This document shows, piece by piece, positions 8,207-15,886 of a stretch of 64,000 nt of DNA; the first letter of the stretch is position 1, and every line of letters starts with the position of its first letter. The stretch comes from Lachnospiraceae bacterium (GTDB taxonomy: Bacteria > Bacillota > Clostridia > Lachnospirales > Lachnospiraceae): NCBI GenBank assembly GCA_024403515.1, contig JAKSRS010000009.1, forward strand, positions 1-64,000. The letters are read 5' to 3'. Below the pieces are notes generated by a model that had not been told where the DNA came from, ran no database searches, and worked only from the letters and a program-made list of their open reading frames with translations. A program made the position numbers and the translations under genes.

Positions 8207-8236
8207 AGCGGAAGGCTTTTAGTCTTCCGCTTTTTT
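8207..8236 (+). terminator. Terminator of the GH13 gene
   Basis: AGCGGAAG/CTTCCGCT stem with a 9-base loop followed by a T run (8231-8236). Confidence 0.95.
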
Positions 8237-8426
8237 GTGCCAAATTGCAACTTACCCTTCAAAAAATACAACATACCATCATATCTGTTTTCAGAATTTT
8301 CATTCTCGTATACTATCAGCTCATAAAGAAACGAACAAAAGAACGGTCGTAAAAACAGCAGGTGAAACGGTGAGGTTTCAGGGATGCTTGAAAGTAAGAA
8401 GCGACCAATTCGAGAATGGAGGAATA

Positions 8427-9329
8427 ATGAAGGCAATAGAAATTAAGGGACTAACCAAGAAGTATGGAGATTATACAGCAGTCGATAATTTAAGTTTTGA
8501 TCTGGAATGCGGCAGCATGCTTGGCTTTTTAGGAGTTAACGGGGCAGGAAAGTCAACGACAATAAATATACTCTCTACGATACTCAGACCAAACGGCGGA
8601 GAGGTTTATATTAACGGTTACAAACTTGGCGAAAGTGATAAAGAAATAAGGCAGTCAATTGGTGTTGTATACCAGCAAAATGTTTTGGATGAACTCCTTA
8701 CTGTTAAAGATAATATAAAGATTCGTGCTAAGCTTTCAAACGTAGGAAATGATGAATTAAAGGAACGAGTTGAAGAACTTACAAATCTTTTAAAACTTGG
8801 CGACATCATGGACAAGCAGTATAAACTTCTTTCCGGCGGACAGAAGAGAAGATGCGAGATAGCAGCAGCTCTTATTCATGCACCTAAGATTTTGTTTTTG
8901 GATGAGCCAACAACAGGACTTGATCCGGCAACAAGAATAGAAGTGTGGGAAGCGATTGAATCCTTGCGTGAGAACAAGAATATGACAGTATTTTTAACTA
9001 CTCACTATATGGAAGAAGCGGCCAGCGCCGACAAGATTGTGATCATTAATAAGGGGCGTAAGATTACCGAAGGAAAACCTTTTGAACTTAAGGAAAAATA
9101 CGCTAAAGACAGACTTAAGCTTTATTACGATACGAGCGCTTCGGATGAGGTTATGGCATTTATTAAGGATCTTGATTATGAAGTACAAAATTATGGAGCT
9201 GTAATTCACATCAAAAATTCATTAGATGCTTTAGATATTTGCGAGAGCGTAAAGAAACATATTGATGGTTTTGAAGTTATCCAGGGAAATATGGATGACG
9301 TATTCTTAAACGTTACAAAGGAGATTTAG
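8427..9329 (+). CDS. ABC transporter ATP-binding protein (ABC-2 type)
   Basis: Encodes 300 residues when started at 8427, where GGAGG lies five bases upstream; the frame is open further back, but that part lacks a binding site and family similarity. Walker A is GVNGAGKST, the signature LSGGQKRR, Walker B ILFLDEPTTGLDP, and the H-loop TTHYMEE. The C-terminal 80 residues are the extra domain of DrrA/CcmA-type ATPases. It is paired with the permease at 9334 and followed by LytTR and DUF3021 genes, a set commonly found together around drug or bacteriocin exporters. Confidence 0.92.
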   Translation: MKAIEIKGLTKKYGDYTAVDNLSFDLECGSMLGFLGVNGAGKSTTINILSTILRPNGGEVYINGYKLGESDKEIRQSIGVVYQQNVLDELLTVKDNIKIRAKLSNVGNDELKERVEELTNLLKLGDIMDKQYKLLSGGQKRRCEIAAALIHAPKILFLDEPTTGLDPATRIEVWEAIESLRENKNMTVFLTTHYMEEAASADKIVIINKGRKITEGKPFELKEKYAKDRLKLYYDTSASDEVMAFIKDLDYEVQNYGAVIHIKNSLDALDICESVKKHIDGFEVIQGNMDDVFLNVTKEI

Positions 9330-9333
9330 GGTT

Positions 9334-10245
9334 ATGAGACAGTTTTTTGCAATTTGCTATAGAAATTTAAAGATATATTTAAAGGATAAAACAAGCATTG
9401 TCTTTTCTTTTTTATCAATGCTCATCATTATAGGACTGATGGTTTTCTTTCTTGGAGACTCAACAGTAAACTCTATTATGGATGTCGTAAAAATGGTACC
9501 AGGCAGAGGAAATGCCGATGATTTACAAAACGTTAAAAGCCTTGTCTTTCTTTGGACAAGCGCAGGTATTCTTGCTATTAATGCAGCAACAATTACACTT
9601 GCTTTTTACTCAAATATGATTAAAGACAGAAACGCCAACATACTTAACTCAATCCTTGTTATGCCTATTAACCGCTCCGGCATCGTGGCAGGATATATTG
9701 TTAGTGCATGGATTGCTTCAGTACTTATGAATGTTGTAACACTTTTTATCATTGAACTTGTCGGACTTACCAAGGGACTTTCTTTCTTTTCACTTATGGT
9801 GAATTTAAAACTTATCGTTCTTATTATGGTGAATTCGCTTGTTTATGCTTCGGTTATGTATTTCTTTGCATCTATTATAAAGACAACATCTGCTTGGAGC
9901 GGATTTGGTACCATAGTAGGTACTTTGGTAGGCTTTTTGGGTGGAATTTACTTCCCAGTTGGGGAATTGTCAGATTTGATTGCTAAGATTGTGAAAGTAT
10001 TTCCTTTTATCTATGGAACTTCCATGTTTAGAAACATTATGCTTTCTGACGTATCAGATTCATTATTTAGTGGCGACTTAGCTGTTGTAAGAGAGTCATT
10101 TGACTTGAGAATGGGAAATGTTATTGAAGTTTTCGAAAAGTCTTTGTCTATTTGGCAGGAAATGGTTATACTTGTAGCTGTGGCTTTACTGTTTGCTCTT
10201 TTAAGCCTTCTTTACGTTAGATTTGCTAAAAAGTCAGACAGATAA
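9334..10245 (+). CDS. ABC-2 type permease
   Basis: Encodes 303 residues. A first helix near residues 22-44 is followed by an extracellular stretch of about 50 residues, then five more hydrophobic segments, the ABC-2 membrane topology. Lies four bases after the ATPase stop and is surely its partner. Contains the PVGELS region typical before the last loop of ABC-2 proteins. The cargo is unknown; drug, lipid or peptide export are the usual options. Confidence 0.88.
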   Translation: MRQFFAICYRNLKIYLKDKTSIVFSFLSMLIIIGLMVFFLGDSTVNSIMDVVKMVPGRGNADDLQNVKSLVFLWTSAGILAINAATITLAFYSNMIKDRNANILNSILVMPINRSGIVAGYIVSAWIASVLMNVVTLFIIELVGLTKGLSFFSLMVNLKLIVLIMVNSLVYASVMYFFASIIKTTSAWSGFGTIVGTLVGFLGGIYFPVGELSDLIAKIVKVFPFIYGTSMFRNIMLSDVSDSLFSGDLAVVRESFDLRMGNVIEVFEKSLSIWQEMVILVAVALLFALLSLLYVRFAKKSDR

Positions 10246-10288
10246 TTCTCACGCAAGAAAAGATTTAAATTAGTTAACCGGGAGAATT

Positions 10289-10738
10289 ATGAAGATAACT
10301 ATTGAAACTCCAAATCCGGGAGAAGAAGACGAAATTATTATACGTGTAGCAAACCTTACGGAAGATGTACTTAGTACCATTAAAGCACTAAAGGATGGTA
10401 ATTCCAAAGATTGTGTGGCCGTAAATTATGAGGATTCGATTCACATGCTGCCAATTAAGGAAATCCTTTACTTTGATGGTGTTGATAACAAGGTATTTGC
10501 ATACACCAAAGATCGAAGCTATGAAATTAAGATGAAACTTTACGAAATTGAAGCTGATTCATCCTTCTCTTCTTTCCTTAGGATATCCAAAAACACAATT
10601 GCAAACATTAAAAAGATTAACCATTTAAGTCCTGAATTTAACGGACGATTCGTGGCTAAGCTTACAAATGGAGAAAGCCTTATCATTTCAAGAGGCTATG
10701 TTCCTGCTCTTAAAAAGAAGTTGGGTATCGTAAAATAG
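10289..10738 (+). CDS. LytTR-domain transcriptional regulator
   Basis: Encodes 149 residues. The short N-terminal part (about 1-40) is not a receiver domain; residues about 42-147 are a LytTR DNA-binding domain, with IKEILYFDGVDNKVFAY, FLRISKNTIANIKKI and ISRGYVPALKKKLG. Free-standing LytTR proteins like this are usually encoded beside a small membrane protein that restrains them; here that is the DUF3021 protein at 10761. The likely target is the ABC transporter operon just upstream, by autoregulation. A strong GGGAG binding site precedes the start. Confidence 0.92.
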   Translation: MKITIETPNPGEEDEIIIRVANLTEDVLSTIKALKDGNSKDCVAVNYEDSIHMLPIKEILYFDGVDNKVFAYTKDRSYEIKMKLYEIEADSSFSSFLRISKNTIANIKKINHLSPEFNGRFVAKLTNGESLIISRGYVPALKKKLGIVK

Positions 10739-10760
10739 GTTTGCATTAAAGGAGGAAAGT

Positions 10761-11177
10761 ATGGAATATATAAAAGAATATATTAAGTGGTTTGTAATTA
10801 TAAATACAGCTGTACTAATTGTTGTGGCAATAAATTACTTAGGTCATGATGTTATAAGTGTAAGCTCCCTGTGGGGGATAATCATATCTTCTGCAGCGAC
10901 CGCTCTTATTACTACAGGATTTTTCGCAATAAACCCTAAAAAGATAGTGACTCGTCGGACTAAAATCCTGCTGTTTTTGATTCACTACAGTTTACTGGTT
11001 GCGACTATGATGGTTTTAGGACATGTATTTGGCTGGGTAGGATATGATATTAAAGGCTTTATCATAATGGCTTTAAGCGTAGCCGGTGTATATGCCTTAT
11101 CAGTTTTTGGATCATATCTTTTTGGGCTTTTTGATGCACAGAGAATGAATGAAGCTTTGGATAAGTTTAAAGAATAG
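10761..11177 (+). CDS. DUF3021-family membrane protein, partner of the LytTR regulator
   Basis: Encodes 138 residues, with four hydrophobic segments at about 10-27, 34-57, 72-92 and 98-123 and cytoplasmic charged ends. Matches the small four-helix DUF3021 proteins that sit directly after LytTR genes. In studied LytTR systems (for example those described in Streptococcus) such a membrane partner inhibits the regulator. Starts 22 bases after the regulator with AAAGGAGG; the operon ends at the terminator at 11237. Confidence 0.85.
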   Translation: MEYIKEYIKWFVIINTAVLIVVAINYLGHDVISVSSLWGIIISSAATALITTGFFAINPKKIVTRRTKILLFLIHYSLLVATMMVLGHVFGWVGYDIKGFIIMALSVAGVYALSVFGSYLFGLFDAQRMNEALDKFKE

Positions 11178-11236
11178 GACAGATTTGATTACCGGTTTTC
11201 GTTTGAACCGGCAATTAAATTAATTATAGTCAAAAG

Positions 11237-11282
11237 AAAGCCATACACAGATCTTACTTTAGAAGATTTTGTGTATGGCTTT
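11237..11282. terminator. Bidirectional terminator between the LytTR operon and hflC
   Basis: AAAGCCATACACA pairs with TGTGTATGGCTTT around a 20-base loop. T-rich sequence flanks the plus side, and the convergent genes end on both sides. Confidence 0.8.
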
Positions 11283-11309
11283 ATTGTTGTTTAAGTATGG
11301 AAAATAATC

Positions 11310-12185
11310 CTACTGTGCTCCGTAAAGGATTCTTACTAATTCAGAATTCTTATCAAGGATAATAGTTTTATTTCTACCTGAAAGAGAAGCTTTTAATGTA
11401 TCAAGGCTTCTTAAGTAGTTGTAGAAGTCTGCCTTGTCTTCGCTGTTATAAGCGTCTGAAAGGATTCTCATGTATTCTGCTTCACCTTCAGCAACTAACT
11501 GTTCAGCAAGCTTATTAGCTTCAGCAAGCTTGATTGAAACAGTTTTATCTGTCTGGTTCTTGATAAGCTGAGCATCAGCATTACCCTTAGCTGTGTAGCC
11601 TGCGGCGATGTTCTGACGTTCAGAAATCATTCTTTCATAAACAGCACTCTTGTTATCATCAGGAAGGTCCAAAGCCTTAATCTTGGCTGTGATGATTTCA
11701 ATTCCGTATCCTGAGATATCTGAGTTAGATTCAGTAGTGATAATGTTTGTAAGCTGTTCACCTCTTGAAGCAATTACTTCGTCCTGAATCATAGAAGAAA
11801 TTGTATTCTTGGTCGCATTAAATACGGCAGCGTCGATACGTTCTTCTGCACGTGCAGCAATACCTGAAAGTGTCTGGTAATACTTAACCGGATCAGTTAC
11901 TCGCCAGATAACATAGTCATCAGCGATCATTGTCTTTTTGTCTTTAGTAATAACATCACTGGCAGGGATATCGTAAACGCGGTCGCCAATGTAGATGGCC
12001 TGAACGCTCTGAACGAAAGGAACCTTTACATGTAATCCGGGATTTGTTTCAACGTGTGAAATCTTTCCAAATTCCATAACAAGTGCCTGTGTCTTGTAAT
12101 CAACTGTGTATAAGCTTGAACATCCGATGATAAGCAGGATAAATACGATAAGTCCAATAAGGATACCTGTAATTTTACTCTTCAT
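11310..12185 (-). CDS. hflC: HflC-like SPFH/band 7 membrane protein
   Basis: Encodes 291 residues from the ATG at 12185; AGGAGG lies eight bases before it, while the GTG nine bases earlier touches the binding site. A single N-terminal membrane helix (about residues 6-25) is followed by the band 7 domain, containing MEFGKISHVETNPGLHVKVPF, then a long helical region with alternating charge. It pairs with HflK, whose 3' end overlaps this start by 11 bases. HflKC in E. coli forms a large cage around FtsH and modulates membrane protein turnover. No ftsH is visible nearby. Confidence 0.9.
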   Translation of the reverse strand: MKSKITGILIGLIVFILLIIGCSSLYTVDYKTQALVMEFGKISHVETNPGLHVKVPFVQSVQAIYIGDRVYDIPASDVITKDKKTMIADDYVIWRVTDPVKYYQTLSGIAARAEERIDAAVFNATKNTISSMIQDEVIASRGEQLTNIITTESNSDISGYGIEIITAKIKALDLPDDNKSAVYERMISERQNIAAGYTAKGNADAQLIKNQTDKTVSIKLAEANKLAEQLVAEGEAEYMRILSDAYNSEDKADFYNYLRSLDTLKASLSGRNKTIILDKNSELVRILYGAQ

Positions 12186-13140
12186 TGCTTTCACCTCCTA
12201 CATAGGTTGTTTCATTTGAAGCAGCACCTTCTGTGAAGCTTTCAAGTGGAAGCATAGTCTGTGTTTCACCATCTGTAATAATTACCTTAAGTGAAGGTAA
12301 AATGTCTTCCATTGTTTCGTAGAAAAGACGCTTCTTGGTGATAAGAGGGTAGTTCTTGTATTCTTCATACATAGAAATAAATCTTGCTACCTGACCTTCT
12401 GCTTCAGCGATTCTTGCAGCCTTCTTAGCTTCAGCTGACTGAACAATCATATCGGCATTAGCTTCTGCTGTAGGAATCTGTTCGTTCTGGTATTTTAAAG
12501 CGTTGTTCTTTGCAGTATCAGCACCCTGCTTAGCAGTTTCAACGGCCTTGAATGCCTGAATGATTTCCTGTGTAGGGGGCTCTGAATCCTGAATTGTGAT
12601 ATTTACAACTGCAAGACCAACATTGTGCTTGGCAAGTTCTTTTACCATTTCTTCTTTAACGTCTGCCTGAATCTGTCCCTTGGCAGTTGTCATAGCTTCA
12701 TCAACTGTGTAGTTAACTACAGTTGAACGAATGCTTGAAAGTGCGATATTTGTAAGGATTTCTTCGGGTTCGTTAGTGTTGTAAAGATAAGCAACGGGAT
12801 CTGAAACCTTGTATTCAAGATAAAAATCAATGTTTAAAAGGTTAAAGTCTGAAGTAATCATTACTCCGTCGCCACCGTTGGGAATATTCTGTCCTTCGCC
12901 GGGAATTGAATATCCGATACCGGTACCGTGTGTTGTTATGTCAACTATGTGTGACTGCTGAAGAAAAGGAATCTTGAAATATAAACCGGCTGTATCAGTT
13001 CTAATCACTGATCCAAACTGTGTAATTACTGCGTTTTCCTGTTCAGATACACGATAGATACCTGATGAGACAAAGGCGATTACAAAGATTACAAGTATTC
13101 CTATTCCGATATAGCTAAATACTTTTTTAACTGTTCTCAT
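12175..13140 (-). CDS. hflK: HflK-like SPFH/band 7 membrane protein
   Basis: Encodes 321 residues. One N-terminal membrane helix (about 8-28), then a band 7 domain starting VSEQENAVITQFGSVIRTD, and a helical region with EIIQAFKAVETAKQGAD and many Ala/Glu/Gln residues, as in HflK. The start follows TAGGAGG on the minus strand. Co-translated with hflC. It lacks the Gly-rich N-terminal extension of proteobacterial HflK. Expected to assemble with HflC at the membrane; direct function in this organism is inference. Confidence 0.9.
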   Translation of the reverse strand: MRTVKKVFSYIGIGILVIFVIAFVSSGIYRVSEQENAVITQFGSVIRTDTAGLYFKIPFLQQSHIVDITTHGTGIGYSIPGEGQNIPNGGDGVMITSDFNLLNIDFYLEYKVSDPVAYLYNTNEPEEILTNIALSSIRSTVVNYTVDEAMTTAKGQIQADVKEEMVKELAKHNVGLAVVNITIQDSEPPTQEIIQAFKAVETAKQGADTAKNNALKYQNEQIPTAEANADMIVQSAEAKKAARIAEAEGQVARFISMYEEYKNYPLITKKRLFYETMEDILPSLKVIITDGETQTMLPLESFTEGAASNETTYVGGESNEE

Positions 13141-13169
13141 TTAATTATCCTCCTATAAGCATTTCAATC

Positions 13170-13175
13170 ATTATA
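13170..13175 (-). promoter_or_regulatory. Possible -10 of the hflK promoter
   Basis: The minus strand reads TATAAT here, about 30 bases before the hflK start. No convincing -35 lies 16-18 bases further upstream. Confidence 0.3.
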
Positions 13176-13300
13176 CATTAAAGCCCTTCGTAATGCATCA
13201 GTTTTTCTATTAAAAAAACGTGAAAAAAGTCTAAAAAACTAGGCATTATGCGGTAAAAGCAGGGTGTCATATTAACGGATAATTATCTATTGGGACGAAG

Positions 13301-13315
13301 ATATTATGATAATAT
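13301..13315. promoter_or_regulatory. 15-base perfect dyad upstream of the surface binding-protein gene
   Basis: ATATTAT-g-ATAATAT, a perfect 7-1-7 dyad, 45 bases before the start at 13360. The palindrome GATAATTATC lies just upstream (13278-13287). Possible operator; the regulator is unknown. Confidence 0.35.
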
Positions 13316-13359
13316 TTTTGTGAATGCTGATTTAATTGTGTTCACAAAAGGAGGAAATG

Positions 13360-15666
13360 ATGAGGAAAGGTAAATTTTCCAAAGTTATTGCAAGCGCGAT
13401 GGCTGCCGCTATTGCACTTACAGGTGCAGGTATACCTGCAAATGCATCCGAAATACGCGATTATGATGATGTGGAAATCTGTGAAGATTATGATGATTGC
13501 GAATACAAAGTAAGCGATGCATATGAAGAAACAGATGGTGCTAACTACACTGTTTTAACAGATGAGAACGGTGAAGTTTACGATTTGGGTGGAATGGAAA
13601 TCATCATAAGAAGCTGGTTTGATCAGGATAAAAAACAATCCACGCCTTATGATAAAGCTTACAATGAGCACAAGAAATGGGTTGAGGAAACTTATAATTT
13701 CAAGATTAAAAATCAGGTTATAGGCGACTGGGGAAGTTGTATTTCTGACTTTGAGTCATACGTGAAAAAAGGTGGAGACAGCAAAAATTACATTTTCACA
13801 TTGAGAAATGACAATTCAATTATCGACTATATGAGTAAAGGCTATTTTTACGATCTTTCAAAACTTGATTGTCTTGATTTTACTAAGCCGCAATATGCGC
13901 AAAATAAGGTTGCTCAGTCTTATGGACTGTATGCGATGAATACTAATATGACAGACCCGAAGACCGGCGTTATTTTTAACAAAACGTTACTGGAAAAGTG
14001 TGGCGTGGATGTAGATGAAATATACGCCAAGCAGAAAAATGGAACGTGGACATGGAGTGCTTTTGAAAATGTAATTCAGCAGGTTCAGGATTATTCGGAT
14101 AGTAATCCTGCAGAGGCAATAATCGCATTTGACTGTAATGAAGGTGTGCTCACTATGCAGGCTATGTATTCTAATACTGGCTATGGAATTGTTAAGGACA
14201 CGCCATCCGGCTTTGCGCTTACCTTGGATGATAGTGCAACCTTTAATGCAATTTCATGGGCTGAAGGTATTTCCAAAAAGTATACCCCCACAGATCCTGG
14301 AGACAGCTGGAGTAAATATCAAACTGACTTTAAGGCCGGAAAACTGGCTTTCATGGTTGATCACGAATATTGTATAACAGAGGGAAATACTTTTCATGAG
14401 AGTAATGTAAACGGTGAAGTTGGTTTTGTAGTATTTCCTAAAGGTCCTAATTGTAATAATTATGTTAAGACAATGGGCGACAATCTTTACGTTATTCCGT
14501 CCTGTTATTCAGCAAAGAAGGCATGGAATATTGCTTTTGCATATGATGTATTAAATGAGCCAATCAAAGGATTTGAAAACTATAATCCATACGTTCGCAC
14601 AGCTTACGCCAGCGTTAATGATAAGAGAGTAGCTAATGAAACTCTTCCTATAATGAATAGTGCTACTGCTTACTTACAGGATGGTTTAAATTCCATCGTC
14701 GGAGATTCATCGGTTTTACTATGGAATATTGGTCCTAATAATAGGCAAAGCATATCTGATGTAATAGATGCAGCAAAAGCCATATTTCAACCGGAATTAA
14801 CCAGTAATAACAATAAGATAAAGAATCGTTATAATTACTACACCGTAAGATTTGACAATAACGGTCGAGGTCAGGCGATGAACACTCGCCTTGTATATCC
14901 CGGTAGCAATTACACATTTAGAAAACCTTTCGCCTCTGGCTATATTTTTAAGGGCTGGTATACAGATAAGGCATGTACTGCAGCATTTAATGGTACAGTA
15001 AATAAAAACATGACCTTGTATGCTAAATGGGCTACGTGTAAGCACACAAGCACAGTCAAGACGGTTAATAAAGCTTCAACTAAGAAGGATGGTCTTGTAA
15101 CTGTAACCTGCAAGACATGTAAGAAAACTGTAAAGAAAACAGTTACTCCAAGAGCTTATGTAATTGTTCCTGACAGTGTTACTTACACAGGAAAAGCTAT
15201 TACATCAGGGGTGCTGGTAGTTGATAAGAACAATAAGGCTATTCCCAAGACAAACTATACGCTTTCTTTTGTAAATAATACTAAAGTAGGTAAAGCTACA
15301 GTAACTGTTAAGTTCAAGGAAAACTATACAGGAACTGTAAAAGAAACATTTATTATAGCTGCAAAAGAAGATGCACCTAAAGCGGTTTCAAATCTTTCGC
15401 TAAAGGCTAAGAACAAAGGATTTACAGTTAGCTGGAAATCGGACAATAATAATGTCAAGGGATATGAAGTGGAGTACTCTAAAGATAAAAACTTTGTAAC
15501 AGGTGTTAAAGCAGTTAATGTAAAAAACGCTTCCAAAAAGTCAGTGGTGGTATCAAAATTGACACCTAAGACTACTTTCTATGTCAGAGTACGAGCTTAC
15601 AACACTGTAGGAAAGAATAAAGTATATTCCAAGTGGAGCAAAGCTAAGAAGATAACAACCAAATAA
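13360..15666 (+). CDS. Secreted solute-binding-like protein fused to cell-surface repeat domains
   Basis: Encodes 768 residues from the second of two ATGs; AAAAGGAGG is five bases away from it and only two from the first. The signal peptide ends near PANA, a type I cleavage site, with no lipobox. Residues about 50-490 resemble a family 1 ABC solute-binding protein (for example SWFDQDKK near the start and KAGKLAFMVDHEY). Then follow an InlB B-type repeat (about 495-560, ending GWYTD..TLYAKW), a CxxC-containing segment (CKTCKK), an Ig-like block (VTYTGKAITSG) and a fibronectin type III domain at the C-terminus (ending about 768). No membrane anchor or LPXTG is visible. Probably binds glycan or peptide at the wall. 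Single gene with its own terminator. Confidence 0.8.
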   Translation: MRKGKFSKVIASAMAAAIALTGAGIPANASEIRDYDDVEICEDYDDCEYKVSDAYEETDGANYTVLTDENGEVYDLGGMEIIIRSWFDQDKKQSTPYDKAYNEHKKWVEETYNFKIKNQVIGDWGSCISDFESYVKKGGDSKNYIFTLRNDNSIIDYMSKGYFYDLSKLDCLDFTKPQYAQNKVAQSYGLYAMNTNMTDPKTGVIFNKTLLEKCGVDVDEIYAKQKNGTWTWSAFENVIQQVQDYSDSNPAEAIIAFDCNEGVLTMQAMYSNTGYGIVKDTPSGFALTLDDSATFNAISWAEGISKKYTPTDPGDSWSKYQTDFKAGKLAFMVDHEYCITEGNTFHESNVNGEVGFVVFPKGPNCNNYVKTMGDNLYVIPSCYSAKKAWNIAFAYDVLNEPIKGFENYNPYVRTAYASVNDKRVANETLPIMNSATAYLQDGLNSIVGDSSVLLWNIGPNNRQSISDVIDAAKAIFQPELTSNNNKIKNRYNYYTVRFDNNGRGQAMNTRLVYPGSNYTFRKPFASGYIFKGWYTDKACTAAFNGTVNKNMTLYAKWATCKHTSTVKTVNKASTKKDGLVTVTCKTCKKTVKKTVTPRAYVIVPDSVTYTGKAITSGVLVVDKNNKAIPKTNYTLSFVNNTKVGKATVTVKFKENYTGTVKETFIIAAKEDAPKAVSNLSLKAKNKGFTVSWKSDNNNVKGYEVEYSKDKNFVTGVKAVNVKNASKKSVVVSKLTPKTTFYVRVRAYNTVGKNKVYSKWSKAKKITTK

Positions 15667-15714
15667 ATCATACTAGTAAAACTAAATGATTCGTATTAAT
15701 ATAAGTTAAGAAAA

Positions 15715-15749
15715 CCGCGTGATAGGAAAATCCTGTCACGCGGCTTTTT
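15715..15749 (+). terminator. Terminator of the surface binding-protein gene
   Basis: CCGCGTGATAGGA pairs with TCCTGTCACGCGG (one G-U) around AAA, then CTTTTT. Confidence 0.95.
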
Positions 15750-15792
15750 ATGTGTAAAAGTCTTTTGGTGGTTTGAGTTCTTTAAAGCAAAA

Positions 15793-15844
15793 ACCTATTG
15801 ACATAGTAGGTAATTAGATTATAATACCTACTAGAATGATAGGT
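15793..15844 (+). promoter_or_regulatory. isc promoter inside a 52-base two-tier dyad
   Basis: TTGACA (15798-15803), 16 bases, TATAAT (15820-15825). The whole promoter lies in a symmetrical structure. The inner perfect arms are TAGTAGGTA (15804-15812) and TACCTACTA (15825-15833), 12 bases apart. The outer arms ACCTAT (15793-15798) and ATAGGT (15839-15844) are each exactly five bases outside the inner arms. Best explained as an operator for a dimeric Rrf2/IscR-type repressor, one of which is encoded at 17633. Confidence 0.8.
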
Positions 15845-15886
15845 AATAGGACGATGCATCGTCCGCCATTAAAGAAAGGCGACAAA

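Noticed and set aside
8235..8426. N-terminal extension of the ABC ATPase gene
   Set aside because: The frame is open for 64 codons upstream, but it lacks a ribosome binding site, overlaps the preceding terminator, and the family begins at 8427, where GGAGG is well placed.
11231..11240. CAAAAGAAAG as a genome-wide repeat element
   Set aside because: It recurs at 11231, 29531, 29545 and 59219 and in several coding regions (Lys-Arg-Lys codons). In an A-rich genome this is expected by chance; only the inverted repeat at 29497-29542 was kept.
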